A DNA stretch of 64,000 nucleotides from Paenibacillus sp. FSL R5-0912 (GCF_000758605.1 NZ_CP009282.1:3286001-3350000); one strand, 5' to 3'; positions 1 to 9,843 are shown, counted from the stretch's first letter. Notes: generated from the letters alone by a model not told the origin. A program made the numbers and translations.

Positions 1-405
1 GTAACTGAAATTCAGCGTCTGTTCTCCGGCCTGTTCTCGGGCCGCTTCAATGGGGAAGAGGGCCGGCGTGCAGTGCAGAATGCCGAAAGTGCCCGGGCAG
101 CGAAGATTGCGATGTGCCAGGCGGCCGTGTCAGCCGTCAGCGCCGGAATAAGCGACGAGAACCGGCTTGCCTCGCAGAAGGTCATCGACAAGTATGAGCG
201 GCTGGAATCCCGGCTGGTGCAGGGCGAAGGCTGGAGTAAAGATGGTGTCGTCGATGACGAGAAGCTGGAACTGAAGCTGCAGGCCATTCAGGAGCAGCGG
301 AATACCGTACAGGAAATGTATCAGAACGGGGCTATTAATCTCAAGATCGCGGGTAAGCTGCGGCGGTTCGTAGATCAGCTGGAAACATCCATATGGGAGG
401 ATTAA
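1..405 (+). CDS. Na+/H+ antiporter (CPA1-type), C-terminal part only
   Basis: The reading frame is open from the first base, so the gene begins outside the window; only the last 134 residues are visible. They form a charged, helical cytoplasmic tail with the pattern of the C-terminal domain of bacterial CPA1 Na+/H+ antiporters (a run of acidic/basic heptads ending in an LRRFVDQLE-like helix). No membrane segment is included, so the assignment rests on the tail alone. The stop lies 4 bases before the next gene, whose ribosome site sits inside this coding sequence, so the two are probably cotranscribed. Confidence 0.55.
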   Translation, partial: VTEIQRLFSGLFSGRFNGEEGRRAVQNAESARAAKIAMCQAAVSAVSAGISDENRLASQKVIDKYERLESRLVQGEGWSKDGVVDDEKLELKLQAIQEQRNTVQEMYQNGAINLKIAGKLRRFVDQLETSIWED

Positions 406-408
406 TGA

Positions 409-924
409 ATGATGGGAGAATTGCTTGCTAGCGGGCTGCACTTTGCAGAAATTACTGAGGAACATCTGGCCGGTGTGCTAGATATCTATAACTATTATGT
501 ACTTAACACCACCGTATCGTTTCATACCGAGCCGCAGACCTTGACGCAAATGCGCCAGTCTGTGCTGAACGGGGATCCGCGATTTAAGTCATATGTCCTT
601 CTTCGGGAAGGGGAGCTGCAGGGATACGTGCTGATTACTCGGCACAAGAACAAAGAAGCTTATGATACCTCCGGTGAAGTCAGTATTTACCTGAAGCCCG
701 GCAGCGGAGGACAAGGTCTGGGCGGGCAATCGCTGCGGTTCATTGAAGAGCGGGCTAACGAGCTTGGGTTCCATGTACTGGTAGCTACCGTATGTGCAGA
801 CAATGAGCCCAGCCGCCGCCTGTTCGCGAAGCACGGCTACGAGCAGAGCGCCTTATTCAAAGAGATCGGCCGCAAATTCGGCCGGTGGCTGGATATTGTC
901 AGCTATGAGAAAATCATCGGCTAA
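409..924 (+). CDS. GNAT N-acetyltransferase, phosphinothricin acetyltransferase-like
   Basis: A 171-residue protein of the Pat-like branch of the GNAT fold. The N-terminal part has the family pattern (IYNYYVLNTTVSFHTEP), the acetyl-CoA loop is near residues 100-108 (GSGGQGLGG), and the tail contains ADNEPSRRLFAKHGY, typical of the last strand and helix. These enzymes acetylate small amines; the substrate cannot be told from sequence. The start is the first of two adjacent ATG codons, 8 bases after GGGAGG, which overlaps the end of the antiporter gene. Confidence 0.85.
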   Translation: MMGELLASGLHFAEITEEHLAGVLDIYNYYVLNTTVSFHTEPQTLTQMRQSVLNGDPRFKSYVLLREGELQGYVLITRHKNKEAYDTSGEVSIYLKPGSGGQGLGGQSLRFIEERANELGFHVLVATVCADNEPSRRLFAKHGYEQSALFKEIGRKFGRWLDIVSYEKIIG

Positions 925-1195
925 TCGCTACCCGTTGCCAGAAGCCACTAACTAAATTCCTGCACGAAATATAACATTCTTTTCGTGATATCGAGAGTAA
1001 TCAAGAATTGTTGTAGGAAATGCAGCATTGCTCCTTATCCGAGCGGTTACGCGGGGCAATTATTGTATTACATACAACAATCCTTAAGAATCACCCAGTT
1101 TCTGTAGTTCAAAGTTGCAATACGTACAACAATTAGGCATGTGTATGTAATCTAATAGGGAAGCAGGCACCGGTGGATGCCACCGTACAACGCAA
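925..1195. repeat. Four-copy short palindrome-like repeat locus 1
   Basis: This gap between convergent genes holds no ORF with a ribosome site. It contains four related motifs near 957, 1009, 1060 and 1113, built on a TTGTTGTAnnnnnTGCA-like pattern in mixed orientation and spaced about 52 bases. Similar four-copy sets occur at 11.29-11.48 kb and 62.81-63.0 kb. Confidence 0.6.
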
Positions 1196-1247
1196 TAAGC
1201 CCGCTTGCCTTGCAAGGACCAGGTCCATGCAGGCAAACGGGCTTTAT
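1196..1247 (-). terminator. Intrinsic terminator after the exporter pair
   Basis: Read on the minus strand, a stem of AAGCCCG...CGGGCTT with an inner extension (TTGCCT/AGGCAA) lies about 45 bases after the stop of the YjjB-type gene and is followed by a short U-rich stretch. Confidence 0.6.
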
Positions 1248-1289
1248 GTACGGTTAGGGCGTGCCGGCCGGCGGAACCCTGGGGAACAG

Positions 1290-1718
1290 CTATCCGGATA
1301 CGTGCTTCCTCCGGAACATCTGTCCCAGTACCTCGCTCAGCACAAGGCCAGCGGCGATGGCCCCGGACAGCAGCAGCGCCTGTACGGCAAACTGAATTCC
1401 CTGGTTGTTGTCATTCTCCACGAACTGGCGCATGGCGTCATAAGCCAGGCCGCCCGGAACCAGCGGGATAATTCCGCCGACGCTGAATATAATCACCGGC
1501 ATTTTGAAGGAACGCGCAAAAAATTGGCTGATCACTCCGACAATCACGGTGGCACCAAAGGTGGCAACAACGGTATCCCATCTGTCATCCAGCTGCAGAT
1601 ACAGCATCCAGCCGATCATTCCGGCGAAACCGCATTGAAGCAGTGCGCGCACCGGCGCATTAAACAGAACGCAGAAGGCTGAGGCAGCGATGAAACTGGT
1701 TATGAGTTGCAAAATCAT
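1290..1718 (-). CDS. ThrE-type threonine/serine exporter, small subunit (YjjB-like, DUF3815)
   Basis: A 142-residue membrane protein with four to five hydrophobic segments and the signature PVIIFSVGGIIPLVPGGLAY of the C-terminal half of ThrE exporters. In many bacteria ThrE is split into a YjjP-type and a YjjB-type protein that act together in the inner membrane to export threonine, serine or related small acids; both halves are present here, this one 26 bases downstream of its partner. The ATG has the ribosome site AAAGAGG. The exported substrate is inferred from the family only. Confidence 0.85.
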   Translation of the reverse strand: MILQLITSFIAASAFCVLFNAPVRALLQCGFAGMIGWMLYLQLDDRWDTVVATFGATVIVGVISQFFARSFKMPVIIFSVGGIIPLVPGGLAYDAMRQFVENDNNQGIQFAVQALLLSGAIAAGLVLSEVLGQMFRRKHVSG

Positions 1719-1744
1719 GTAGGACTACCTCTTTCAAGTGGTAA

Positions 1745-2512
1745 TTAGAAAAGGGACAGCACGAGTCCGATGCCGGTTCCAATGGCAAAGGCGGTCAGGA
1801 AGGCATCGGCTCCCTTAGACAGGCCGGACACCAGATGGCCGGCCATAAGGTCACGGACGGCATTCGTGATGAGCAGCCCCGGTACAAGCGGCATTACGCA
1901 GCCGATGATGATCTTGTCCATCTCTTGTCCGATGCCAAGCCTTACGGAGAAGAAAGCCAGCAGGCCGATGATAAAGGAGGCGATGAACTCCGCGAAGAAA
2001 CGGATCTGAACCAGGCGGTGCAGATAGGTGACGGCGGCGAAGCCGACCCCGGAGATCAGCAGCGACGGAAGGGCATCCCACAGGCTGCCCTTGAACATTA
2101 CGGTGAAGCAGGCGCCGGTCAGGGCGGCAGCTACAGTCTGCAGCCAGACCGGATAAGCATGCGCCGCGTCGTCGACAATACCCAGACGCTCGCGGGCTTC
2201 GGCGGCGGTAAGCTGGCGTTCGCTCAGCCGCCGCGAGATGTCATTGACCTCTGACACTTTTTGCAGATCGGTCGTCCGTTCAGCTATCCGGAACAGCTTC
2301 ACCGGTTCGGTTCGGCTGGTGGTGAACATAATGACTGTCGGCGTAACGTAGCTATGCGCTCCAGGGAATCCGAGCGATGCGGCCATACGACTCATGGTAT
2401 CCTCCACGCGGTAGGTTTCGGCGCCGCTTTGCAGCATGATTTTGCCGGCCAGCAGGCACAGGTCTATAATATCATGCGCGGTAGTATTGCTATTGTTGCT
2501 TGTGCTATCCAA
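1745..2512 (-). CDS. ThrE-type threonine/serine exporter, large subunit (YjjP-like, DUF1212)
   Basis: A 255-residue protein with a soluble N-terminal half holding the DUF1212 signature (LLAGKIMLQSGAETYRVEDTM, near residues 20-40) and five hydrophobic segments in the C-terminal half ending in CVMPLVPGLLITNAVRD. It is the partner of the small subunit encoded just downstream on the same strand. The start is a TTG preceded by GGGGAGG about 10 bases upstream; no better ATG is available before the conserved domain. Confidence 0.87.
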   Translation of the reverse strand: MDSTSNNSNTTAHDIIDLCLLAGKIMLQSGAETYRVEDTMSRMAASLGFPGAHSYVTPTVIMFTTSRTEPVKLFRIAERTTDLQKVSEVNDISRRLSERQLTAAEARERLGIVDDAAHAYPVWLQTVAAALTGACFTVMFKGSLWDALPSLLISGVGFAAVTYLHRLVQIRFFAEFIASFIIGLLAFFSVRLGIGQEMDKIIIGCVMPLVPGLLITNAVRDLMAGHLVSGLSKGADAFLTAFAIGTGIGLVLSLF

Positions 2513-2656
2513 CTTCGTCGATCCTCCCCGGGAATGTTATCTATTCGATTGTCGCCGGAATGTGTGAAAATTTCAACCTTTATTCCATATATTCTGACGA
2601 ATAATATATTTGTCTGGCAACCGGACAGCCTAAGGACGCGTTCTTTGCAGTCCAGT

Positions 2657-3238
2657 CTAGTCTTCCAGCGTACATAGACCGGTGGCAACACCGCCGGAGA
2701 CAATAGTCAATATGGAATGGAAAAAAGTCTCTTTGGAGATCAGTGCACCGCCGGCGCCGATAATTACGAAATCCGTCAGGAAAATAATCACTCCGACATT
2801 GAGCGGAATGTAACGTTTCATAAACTTTGCCAGCAGATCTGTTCCACCCGTACTGGCTTTGAACCGCAGCATCAGGCCGAGCCCGCTGCCCATCAGGAAG
2901 CCCCCTATAATAGCGCTGGAGATGGAACCGAGTTCGATATAATACAGAAAGTAATATTGCAGCGGCCCGAGCAGTTCGATCAGAAAGGATGAAGTCATCA
3001 GCCCCAGAATGCTGTTATAGAAAATATCCCGCTCCCGGAACCAGGCCAGCAGGAAGATTGGAAGACTGCAAACAATGATGGCCAGTCCGATTTTGATGCC
3101 GGAGATGTAATTAATGATGAGGGCAATGCCGATAATTCCCCCATCGAGTATTTTATAGGGCACCAGAAAAAAGTTGGTTCCCGCTGCAATCAGCAGGCTG
3201 GCCAGCAGAATAATGACATACTTGGGATATGAACGCAT
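2657..3238 (-). CDS. YitT family membrane protein, short form
   Basis: A 193-residue membrane protein with about five hydrophobic segments and the YitT (DUF161) signatures NFFLVPYKILDGGIIGIAL and FKASTGGTDLLAKF. Standard YitT proteins run to about 280 residues with a C-terminal soluble DUF2179 domain; that domain is absent here. The function of the family is unknown. The ATG at 3238 is preferred over the one at 3247 because GGAG lies 9 bases before it. It is transcribed towards the exporter genes, about 145 bases from the YjjP-type start. Confidence 0.8.
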   Translation of the reverse strand: MRSYPKYVIILLASLLIAAGTNFFLVPYKILDGGIIGIALIINYISGIKIGLAIIVCSLPIFLLAWFRERDIFYNSILGLMTSSFLIELLGPLQYYFLYYIELGSISSAIIGGFLMGSGLGLMLRFKASTGGTDLLAKFMKRYIPLNVGVIIFLTDFVIIGAGGALISKETFFHSILTIVSGGVATGLCTLED

Positions 3239-3310
3239 CTTCAGCATCTCCAGACTTAAGGCATGTCTTAATAAATATGCGCCCGTCTGGAAAAAAATAG
3301 CTATTAAACA

Positions 3311-3335
3311 AAAAATCCTGCTTGCGCAGGATTAG
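3311..3335 (-). terminator. Intrinsic terminator of the DUF3231 gene
   Basis: On the minus strand an AATCCTGC/GCAGGATT stem is followed directly by six T residues, about 12 bases after the stop codon of the DUF3231 gene. Confidence 0.85.
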
Positions 3336-3346
3336 AAGTGAGTTGC

Positions 3347-3865
3347 TCAGGCATGAACCGGCTCTGGTTTCTTTAGCTGCAGCGGAGGCGGGATCAGCCA
3401 GCCTTTCTGCTTGTTCATTTTGAGCAGTGCCATGCCGAAGGCGGCCATTTGCGCGTGGATCTTCATGAACATTGCGCCGATATCCTCGCGGATCGACATG
3501 CCCATGACCTGGCTGCAGACCACAAGACTGAGCGATACTGCACCGGAGAGGGCCGCAGCAATCTCGGGGTCGGAGAACCTTGCACCTGCCGGGATATCCT
3601 CGACCTTGACGGAGGGACGGTCCGGCAGTGCAGGCGGAGGCACGAAGCCGTTCAGCTTGAGGATTTTGTCACAGTCCTTAATTTCCTGCTGTGCCTGATC
3701 CATAAGATCATCGATAATCTTCTTCAGATCCTGGTCCCCGGCATGAAAGTGAAACGCCTGGTAGGTAGATAAGGACAATTTGGCTGTTGCCGAGACCTGC
3801 CACAGATTGAAGATCTCACCATAGTGAAGCGGTTCATCTTTGGGGCTGCCGTTTAGAACTCCCAT
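3347..3865 (-). CDS. DUF3231 family protein
   Basis: A 172-residue helical protein resembling half of a DUF3231 protein, a ferritin-like helical-bundle family common in spore-forming Bacilli. Visible features are LHYGEIFNLWQVSATAKLSL near the N-terminus, several long amphipathic helices and a proline-rich tail. The longer family members carry two such repeats; this one has a single copy. The role is unknown. The start has AGAGGAG 10 bases upstream and a clear terminator follows, so it is probably a single-gene unit. Confidence 0.75.
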   Translation of the reverse strand: MGVLNGSPKDEPLHYGEIFNLWQVSATAKLSLSTYQAFHFHAGDQDLKKIIDDLMDQAQQEIKDCDKILKLNGFVPPPALPDRPSVKVEDIPAGARFSDPEIAAALSGAVSLSLVVCSQVMGMSIREDIGAMFMKIHAQMAAFGMALLKMNKQKGWLIPPPLQLKKPEPVHA

Positions 3866-3975
3866 AATTACATAACTCCTCTACAAATAGGTTATGAACG
3901 TAGTTTAGGTTGTCCAGTGCAATCAGCGTTATTCAAGTGCACTAAATAAAGTCACAGTAAAGCAGGTGTAGCCCG

Positions 3976-4194
3976 ATGGATTATATCTATAAAGTGCTGG
4001 AGAGCGACATGGAGCTTCTGGCTGCGGCACTATCGGAGGTTCAGGTATCAGTTGTGCTGAAGGAGGGTACAGAGGAGGTGCTGGAACCGGGGGGACAGAT
4101 CAGAGCATACACAGCGAAATCTGTCCGGATCCGTGGATTATCGTATTGCCGGGATGCACATGAATTCCGAATGCTTCCAGCTGAGCCTAGGTAG
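3976..4194 (+). CDS. Small hypothetical protein
   Basis: A 72-residue open frame with host-like codon use, starting MDYIYKVLESDMELLAAALSE. The ribosome site is weak (GCAGGTG), and I recognise no domain. It is short, has no hydrophobic segment and sits alone between the DUF3231 and AraC genes. It could be a real small protein or a chance frame. Confidence 0.4.
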   Translation: MDYIYKVLESDMELLAAALSEVQVSVVLKEGTEEVLEPGGQIRAYTAKSVRIRGLSYCRDAHEFRMLPAEPR

Positions 4195-4233
4195 ACTCCC
4201 CGCTCCCTGCCTAGAAGCGCTTGTGCTGCTGAT

Positions 4234-5106
4234 TCAGCGGGAGTAACGCTTGCGGAAGCGCAGCGGAGAGATGCCAACCTTCCGGCTGAAGCGCCGGGAG
4301 AAGTAGGCGGTGCTCTCGAAGCCGGTGCGTTCTGCAATCCCGGAAATAGGGATTTCTGTCTTGAGGAGCAGCAGCTTGGCCTGCTCCAGCCGGTAATCCG
4401 TCAAGTATTCCATGGGGGTTAGCCCATAGACACGTTTCATGCAGCGGGCCAGATAATTGTAGTGAAAATGCAGCGCATCCGCCAGGGATGCATTCGTGAG
4501 ATCCTCCGTAAAATGATTGCGCAGGTAGGCCTCCGTCTGCTCAGCGATCTCTGCCGCCTGGCTGCCCGCAGTATCCTGCTGGGCCAGATCCATCATCCGC
4601 AGCATCTCCTCAAAGATGCGCTGCTGTTGCCATACAGAGCTGGAGCGCCGTCCCTGACTAAGCTGCAGCAATTGCTCTGCCTGTCCGCTCCGCGCGAAGG
4701 GGTCCGGGAGTGGTCCGTACTGGGGGATGCGGATCGTATAAGGATGAATCAGGAATTGCCGGAAATGCTTCTCCCGCTCAGCATATACAGGATCGCCTTC
4801 CGCTTCCATCCACTCACCGACCGTGTGAAAATGAACCCACGTGAAGGAGGTGACCTCCTCGCAGGGTTTAACTGAATAATGATAGCGGTCCGGCAGCAGA
4901 AGGAGGGTGTGCCCGGAGGTTACCGCCCACTCCTTATCATCCTCACCGATGAACAGGCAGCCTTGTTCTACAATGATAAGATCGAATTTCCCCATGCGGC
5001 TGCGGTTTGGATGCTGCTCGCCGGGCAAATATACGGTATGGCCGCATTCCAGGAAATAGGGGAACGGCGGCGCCGACAGATGAATATAGGCAGGACTGGC
5101 TGGCAT
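4234..5106 (-). CDS. AraC family transcriptional regulator
   Basis: A 290-residue regulator with an N-terminal cupin-like sensor domain (about residues 20-120, ECGHTVYLPGEQHPNRSRMG) and a C-terminal pair of helix-turn-helix motifs of the AraC type (about 190-288; LARCMKRVYGLTPMEYLTDYRLEQ and ISGIAERTGFESTAYFSRRF). It is divergent from the GH127 gene, separated by about 170 bases, so it is a likely activator of that gene in response to an arabinose-containing sugar; this is inference from position. Start chosen at ATG with GAAAGGAG upstream. Confidence 0.9.
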   Translation of the reverse strand: MPASPAYIHLSAPPFPYFLECGHTVYLPGEQHPNRSRMGKFDLIIVEQGCLFIGEDDKEWAVTSGHTLLLLPDRYHYSVKPCEEVTSFTWVHFHTVGEWMEAEGDPVYAEREKHFRQFLIHPYTIRIPQYGPLPDPFARSGQAEQLLQLSQGRRSSSVWQQQRIFEEMLRMMDLAQQDTAGSQAAEIAEQTEAYLRNHFTEDLTNASLADALHFHYNYLARCMKRVYGLTPMEYLTDYRLEQAKLLLLKTEIPISGIAERTGFESTAYFSRRFSRKVGISPLRFRKRYSR

Positions 5107-5228
5107 ATCTGCTCCTTTCGCAAGCTCTTTTCAATTAGCCGGATTTCCGTGGAAGGTTAGAAATCTGAGTGTGAAATAGTACAAAAACAGAGTTGCTTAT
5201 GATTCTGTTTTTTATTCATTTTACCGTC

Positions 5229-5234
5229 TATAAT
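5229..5234 (+). promoter_or_regulatory. Possible -10 box for the GH127 gene
   Basis: A perfect TATAAT lies about 40 bases before the TTG start, with no good -35 hexamer at the usual spacing. A missing -35 would fit a promoter that depends on the divergent AraC activator. This is inference. Confidence 0.35.
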
Positions 5235-5274
5235 TGCAAATAGCGAGGATGAAATGAAAAGGGGAGATAACACA

Positions 5275-7236
5275 TTGAGTAAATATGCAGATATTCAGCA
5301 AGCTACTGACACAAGCCGGCAGGTAGCTATTCAGGATGAATTCTGGGGGCGTTATATCCGGCTGGTTCAGGATACCGTTATTCCTTACCAGTATGAGGCG
5401 CTGCATGACCGGGTAGCCGGTGCGGAGCCAAGCCATGCCATCGCCAACTTTGAAATTGCCGCCGGCAGGAGAGAAGGCGAATTCAAAGGCTGGGTCTTTC
5501 AGGACAGTGATGTAGCTAAATGGCTCGAGGCTGTAGGCTATTCGCTCAGCATCAAGCGTGATCCTGAGCTGGAGCGCCAGGCGGATGAGATGATAGAGCT
5601 GGTCGGCGAAGCACAGCACGAAGACGGATACCTGAATACTTATTTTACACTCAAAGAGCCGGGCAAACGCTGGACGAACCTGCTGGACTGCCATGAGCTA
5701 TATTGTGCGGGGCATTTCATTGAAGCGGCAGTGGCCTATTATGAAGCGACCGGCAAAGACAAACTGCTGGGCATTGTACGGCGGTTCGTTGACCATATTG
5801 AAACCGTCTTCGGACCGGAAGAGGGGAAGCTGAAGGGCTACGATGGTCACCAGGAAATTGAGCTGGCCCTTGTGAAGCTGTACCGGCTGACCGGTGAAGA
5901 GAAATATCTGAAGCTCAGCAGCTTTTTCATTGATCAGCGTGGACAGGAACCGAACTTCCTGCATCAGGAGTGGGAACAAAGAGGACGGGTAACGCACTGG
6001 ACAGGTACGGCTACAAGCAGTGTGGATATCAGTTATAATCAGGCCCATATCCCGGTCCGTGAGCAGAGCGTGGCTCTGGGACATTCGGTCCGTGCGGTCT
6101 ATATGTACACAGCCATGGCCGATCTGGCCCGGCTTACCGGAGATGAGGGCCTGCGCGAAGCATGCGTGCGCCTGTGGAACAATATGACGGAGAAACAGAT
6201 GTATATCACCGGCGGAATCGGTTCTACACATCATGGTGAAGCGTTCACCTTTGATTATGATCTGCCGAATGATACGGTCTATGCGGAGACCTGCGCTTCG
6301 ATCGGGCTGATCTTTTTTGCCAAGCGGATGCTGGAATTGACCCCGGACGCCCGGTATGCCGAAGTGATGGAGCGTGCGCTCTATAATAATGTGCTCGGCT
6401 CCATGGCACAGGACGGCAAACACTATTTCTACGTGAATCCGCTTGAAGTATGGCCGCAGGCCTGCAGCTGTAACCCCGGCAAACATCATGTCAAATCGGA
6501 GCGCCAGGGCTGGTTCGGCTGTGCCTGCTGTCCGCCGAACGTGGCGCGCCTGCTGACCTCGCTAAACCAGTATATCTACACTGAGCACGGCGATACACTA
6601 TACACTAACCTGTATATCGGCAGTGAGCTGAAGACCACGCTGGGCGGCACAGAGGTAGCAATCAGCCAGCAGAGCCGTTTCCCTTGGGATGGAACCGTCA
6701 CCCTGAAGGTTGATCCTGCGGAAGCCGGAGAGTTCGGAATGGCGCTGCGTATTCCTTCCTGGAGCGGCAACGTGGAGATCAGAGTGAACGGAGAGGCGTT
6801 AGTCGATTCTGCTGCAAGCTTGCAGCAGGGCTATGCCGTGATCCGCAGGGAATGGAAGGCCGGCGACGTGATTGAGCTGACTCTGCCGATGGAAGCGCAC
6901 CGCGTTTACGCCCATCCGAATCTGCGTGCCGACGCCGGGAAGACTGCCATCCAGCGCGGACCGCTGGTCTACTGCCTGGAAGCGGCAGATAACAGTGAAC
7001 CGCTAAGCTCGGTTTCCTTGAGTGAAGCAGCGCCATTCACCGAGACGTATGATGAATTGCTGCTTGGCGGTGCTGTAGTGGTAGAAGGCGACGGCTTCCG
7101 TGTAGCTCAGGCGGCCTGGACCGGAGGGCTGTACAGCAGAGAGAAGGCGCCGCTGGAAGAAGTGAAGGTAACCGCAGTCCCTTACTATCTGTGGGGTAAC
7201 CGCGGTAGCGGCGAGATGAAGGTCTGGATTCCGTAG
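5275..7236 (+). CDS. GH127 beta-L-arabinofuranosidase-like glycoside hydrolase
   Basis: A 653-residue cytoplasmic enzyme (no signal peptide) of glycoside hydrolase family 127, whose members release L-arabinofuranose from beta-linked arabino-oligosaccharides. The zinc-cysteine active site is complete: Glu338 and Cys340 in AETCAS, then Cys416-Ala-Cys418-Cys419 in FGCACCPPN, matching the Glu/Cys/Cys/Cys metal site and the cysteine nucleophile known in the family. The TTG at 5275 is preferred over the ATG at 5254 because AAGGGGAG lies 8 bases before it and would fall inside the gene otherwise. It ends at a terminator shared with the convergent GH94 gene. Confidence 0.9.
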   Translation: MSKYADIQQATDTSRQVAIQDEFWGRYIRLVQDTVIPYQYEALHDRVAGAEPSHAIANFEIAAGRREGEFKGWVFQDSDVAKWLEAVGYSLSIKRDPELERQADEMIELVGEAQHEDGYLNTYFTLKEPGKRWTNLLDCHELYCAGHFIEAAVAYYEATGKDKLLGIVRRFVDHIETVFGPEEGKLKGYDGHQEIELALVKLYRLTGEEKYLKLSSFFIDQRGQEPNFLHQEWEQRGRVTHWTGTATSSVDISYNQAHIPVREQSVALGHSVRAVYMYTAMADLARLTGDEGLREACVRLWNNMTEKQMYITGGIGSTHHGEAFTFDYDLPNDTVYAETCASIGLIFFAKRMLELTPDARYAEVMERALYNNVLGSMAQDGKHYFYVNPLEVWPQACSCNPGKHHVKSERQGWFGCACCPPNVARLLTSLNQYIYTEHGDTLYTNLYIGSELKTTLGGTEVAISQQSRFPWDGTVTLKVDPAEAGEFGMALRIPSWSGNVEIRVNGEALVDSAASLQQGYAVIRREWKAGDVIELTLPMEAHRVYAHPNLRADAGKTAIQRGPLVYCLEAADNSEPLSSVSLSEAAPFTETYDELLLGGAVVVEGDGFRVAQAAWTGGLYSREKAPLEEVKVTAVPYYLWGNRGSGEMKVWIP

Positions 7237-7348
7237 TTTACTCTTACGATCGGTAGCTACCGTATATAATGCTGAAACCAACCTGCCCATTTGGGCAGTA
7301 AGTGGACAAATGTATCTTAATTTCGCTATTTTGTTTCTCTGCAACAAG

Positions 7349-7393
7349 ATAGCCCCCGGCTGAACCGCTTAGGCGGAACAACCGGGGGCTATT
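7349..7393. terminator. Bidirectional terminator between GH127 and GH94
   Basis: A strong inverted repeat (AGCCCCCGG...CCGGGGGCT) flanked by A- and T-rich runs lies between two convergent genes and can serve both. Confidence 0.85.
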
Positions 7394-7407
7394 TTCAGTA
7401 ATGCGAA

Positions 7408-9843
7408 TTAACCCAATGTAACTACAACCTGGTGAACCGCACCGTCGCCCACAGGAGCGATGATGTTACCTTCAACAGCAGTGCCGTCGAGAGTCAGGCT
7501 GGCTACGCCTTTGGACACATGGTTCGGGTTCTGGATCGAGATGACATAAGTGTCTCCACGGAAGACGCGGGTGATTTCGAAGCTGTCCCACTCCGTCGGG
7601 ATACAAGGGTCAACCTTCAGACCGGCAAAGTCAGCCTGGATACCGAGAATGGACTGTGTAATCGCTACATAGTTCCATGCAGCTGTACCTGTCAGCCAGG
7701 AGTTTTTCGCTTCCCCGTGACGTACAGCATCTTTACCGGCGATCATCTGCGAGTACACGTAAGGTTCCATGCGGTGAACTTCGCTGATATCTTCCAGGTA
7801 AGCCGGAGCAATTTTTTTGTAGATATCGAAGGCTCTGTCGCCGTGTCCAAGGACTGTTTCAGCGATCATGATCCATGGGTTGTTGTGGCAGAAAATACCG
7901 GCATTTTCTTTGTAGCCCGGAGGGTACGTAGAAATTTCACCCAGGTTCACGTAGTACTTGGAGTAAGGAGGCTGCTGCAATACGATACCGTAGTCTGTAT
8001 CCAGACGTTCCTGAACGGAAGTCAGCGCACGGGCTGCTTCGCCGTTCTCCACACCGATACCCGCCATTACACACATCCCTTGCGGCTCGATGAAGATCTG
8101 GCCTTCTTCGTTCTCCTTGCTGCCGATCTTGTCGCCGTAGTGGTCATAAGCGCGCAGGAACCAGTCGCCGTCGAAGCCGTGGGACAGGGTGATGGCACTC
8201 ATGTTCTCGATCTTGGCAACCGCATCTGCAGCGACATCATCCAGTCCGCGCATGCGGCAGATTTCAGCATAGTCCGGTCCAACGAAGACGAACAGACCTG
8301 CGATGAACACGGATTCCGCTACGCCGCCTGCGATATTCTCAGTAGTCTGGAACGATTCGCCCGGCTCAGTGGAGAAGCAGTTCAGGTTCAGACAGTCATT
8401 CCAGTCCGCGCGGCCGATCAGCGGCAGGCCGTGAGGTCCGAGGTTATTCGTTACATGCTCGAAGCTCAGCTTCAAGTGCTCGAACAGGGTAGCGGTGTGA
8501 TCCGGATTGCTGTCAAAAGGAACCTGCTCATCGAGAATCGAATAGTCGCCGGTTTCCTTGATATAGGCAGCAGTACCCGAGATCAGCCATAGCGGATCAT
8601 CGTTGAAGCCGGAGCCGACTTCGTTATTGCCCTTCTTGGTAAGCGGCTGATACTGGTGATACGCACTGCCGTCAGGGAACTGGGTAGCGGCGATATCAAG
8701 AATACGTTCTCTGGCACGCTCTGGAATCTGGTGGACAAAGCCAAGCAAGTCCTGGTTGGAGTCGCGGAAGCCCATACCGCGGCCGATTCCGGATTCGAAG
8801 TAAGAAGCGGAACGGGACATGTTGAAGGTAACCATACACTGGTACGGGTTCCAGATGTTAACCATCCGGTTCAGCTTGTCGTCACCGCTCTGGATCTGAT
8901 ATTTGGACAGCAGGTTATCCCAGTGTGCAGCCAGGGTAGCCAAGGCAGCATCTACCTGGGCATCTGTAGCGAACTGATCGATTACAGCCTGCGCCGGTTT
9001 TTTGTTGATAACGTTCAGGGATTCCCATTTCTCATCTTCCGGGTTCTCGATATAGCCGAGTACGAAGATGAAGCTTTGCTCTTCGCCTGGTTCCAGCGTG
9101 ATGTTGAGGGCATGGGAGCCGATTGGCGACCAGCCGCTGGCCACGGAGTTGGTTGCTTCACCTGCAGCAACTGCCTGCGGAGCGTCCAGACCATTGTACA
9201 TCCCCACGAAGGATTCGCGGTCGGTATCGAAGCCGGCGATTTCTTTATTTACAGAATAGAAAGCGTAGTGGTTTCTGCGCTCACGGTATTCAGTTTTGTG
9301 ATAGATCACGGAATCCTTCACTTCAACTTCACCGGTGCTGAGGTTACGCTGGAAGTTCGTCATATCATCGTTGGCATTCCACAGGCAGAACTCGGCAAAA
9401 GAGAACAGCTTAACAGTCTTCTTCGCGTTGCCCGTGTTCTTAACGATCAGGCGGTGTACTTCAGCATTGTGGCCCATCGGTACAAAAGCAAGCTGGTTCA
9501 CGGAAATTCCGTTACGCTCGCCTGTGATGGAAGTGTAGCCCAGACCGTGGCGGCATTCGTAGAAGTCCAGATCGCGTTTTACCGGCATCCAGCCCGGGGT
9601 CCAGAAATCACCGTCATCGTACAGATAGTAGTAGCGTCCGCCTGTATCGAGCGGAATATTGTTATACCGGTAACGGGTAAGTCTTCTCATGCGCGCATCG
9701 CGGTAGAAGGTGTAACCTCCGGCAGTATTAGAGATGAGGCCGAAAAATTGCTCGTTGCCGAGGTAGTTGATCCATGGGTAAGGTGTTTTTGGGGTGTTGA
9801 TTACATACTCTTTGCGAGTGTCGTCAAAAGTTCCGAATTTCAT
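7408..9843 (-). CDS. Cellobiose phosphorylase, GH94
   Basis: An 811-residue cytoplasmic enzyme closely matching GH94 cellobiose phosphorylases over the full length ([15 protein letters not shown] start, [29 protein letters not shown], the catalytic aspartate in RADWNDCLN, and [12 protein letters not shown]). These enzymes split cellobiose with phosphate into glucose 1-phosphate and glucose. The open frame extends upstream to 10023 but the ATG at 9843 fits the family's N-terminus and has AAAGGAG at 9 bases. A LacI-type palindrome lies just upstream, so it is probably repressed by the adjacent LacI regulator. Confidence 0.95.
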   Translation of the reverse strand: MKFGTFDDTRKEYVINTPKTPYPWINYLGNEQFFGLISNTAGGYTFYRDARMRRLTRYRYNNIPLDTGGRYYYLYDDGDFWTPGWMPVKRDLDFYECRHGLGYTSITGERNGISVNQLAFVPMGHNAEVHRLIVKNTGNAKKTVKLFSFAEFCLWNANDDMTNFQRNLSTGEVEVKDSVIYHKTEYRERRNHYAFYSVNKEIAGFDTDRESFVGMYNGLDAPQAVAAGEATNSVASGWSPIGSHALNITLEPGEEQSFIFVLGYIENPEDEKWESLNVINKKPAQAVIDQFATDAQVDAALATLAAHWDNLLSKYQIQSGDDKLNRMVNIWNPYQCMVTFNMSRSASYFESGIGRGMGFRDSNQDLLGFVHQIPERARERILDIAATQFPDGSAYHQYQPLTKKGNNEVGSGFNDDPLWLISGTAAYIKETGDYSILDEQVPFDSNPDHTATLFEHLKLSFEHVTNNLGPHGLPLIGRADWNDCLNLNCFSTEPGESFQTTENIAGGVAESVFIAGLFVFVGPDYAEICRMRGLDDVAADAVAKIENMSAITLSHGFDGDWFLRAYDHYGDKIGSKENEEGQIFIEPQGMCVMAGIGVENGEAARALTSVQERLDTDYGIVLQQPPYSKYYVNLGEISTYPPGYKENAGIFCHNNPWIMIAETVLGHGDRAFDIYKKIAPAYLEDISEVHRMEPYVYSQMIAGKDAVRHGEAKNSWLTGTAAWNYVAITQSILGIQADFAGLKVDPCIPTEWDSFEITRVFRGDTYVISIQNPNHVSKGVASLTLDGTAVEGNIIAPVGDGAVHQVVVTLG

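Noticed and set aside
1173..1682. A 169-residue plus-strand ORF
   Set aside because: It is antisense to the YjjB-type exporter gene, lacks a ribosome site and has no recognisable domain.
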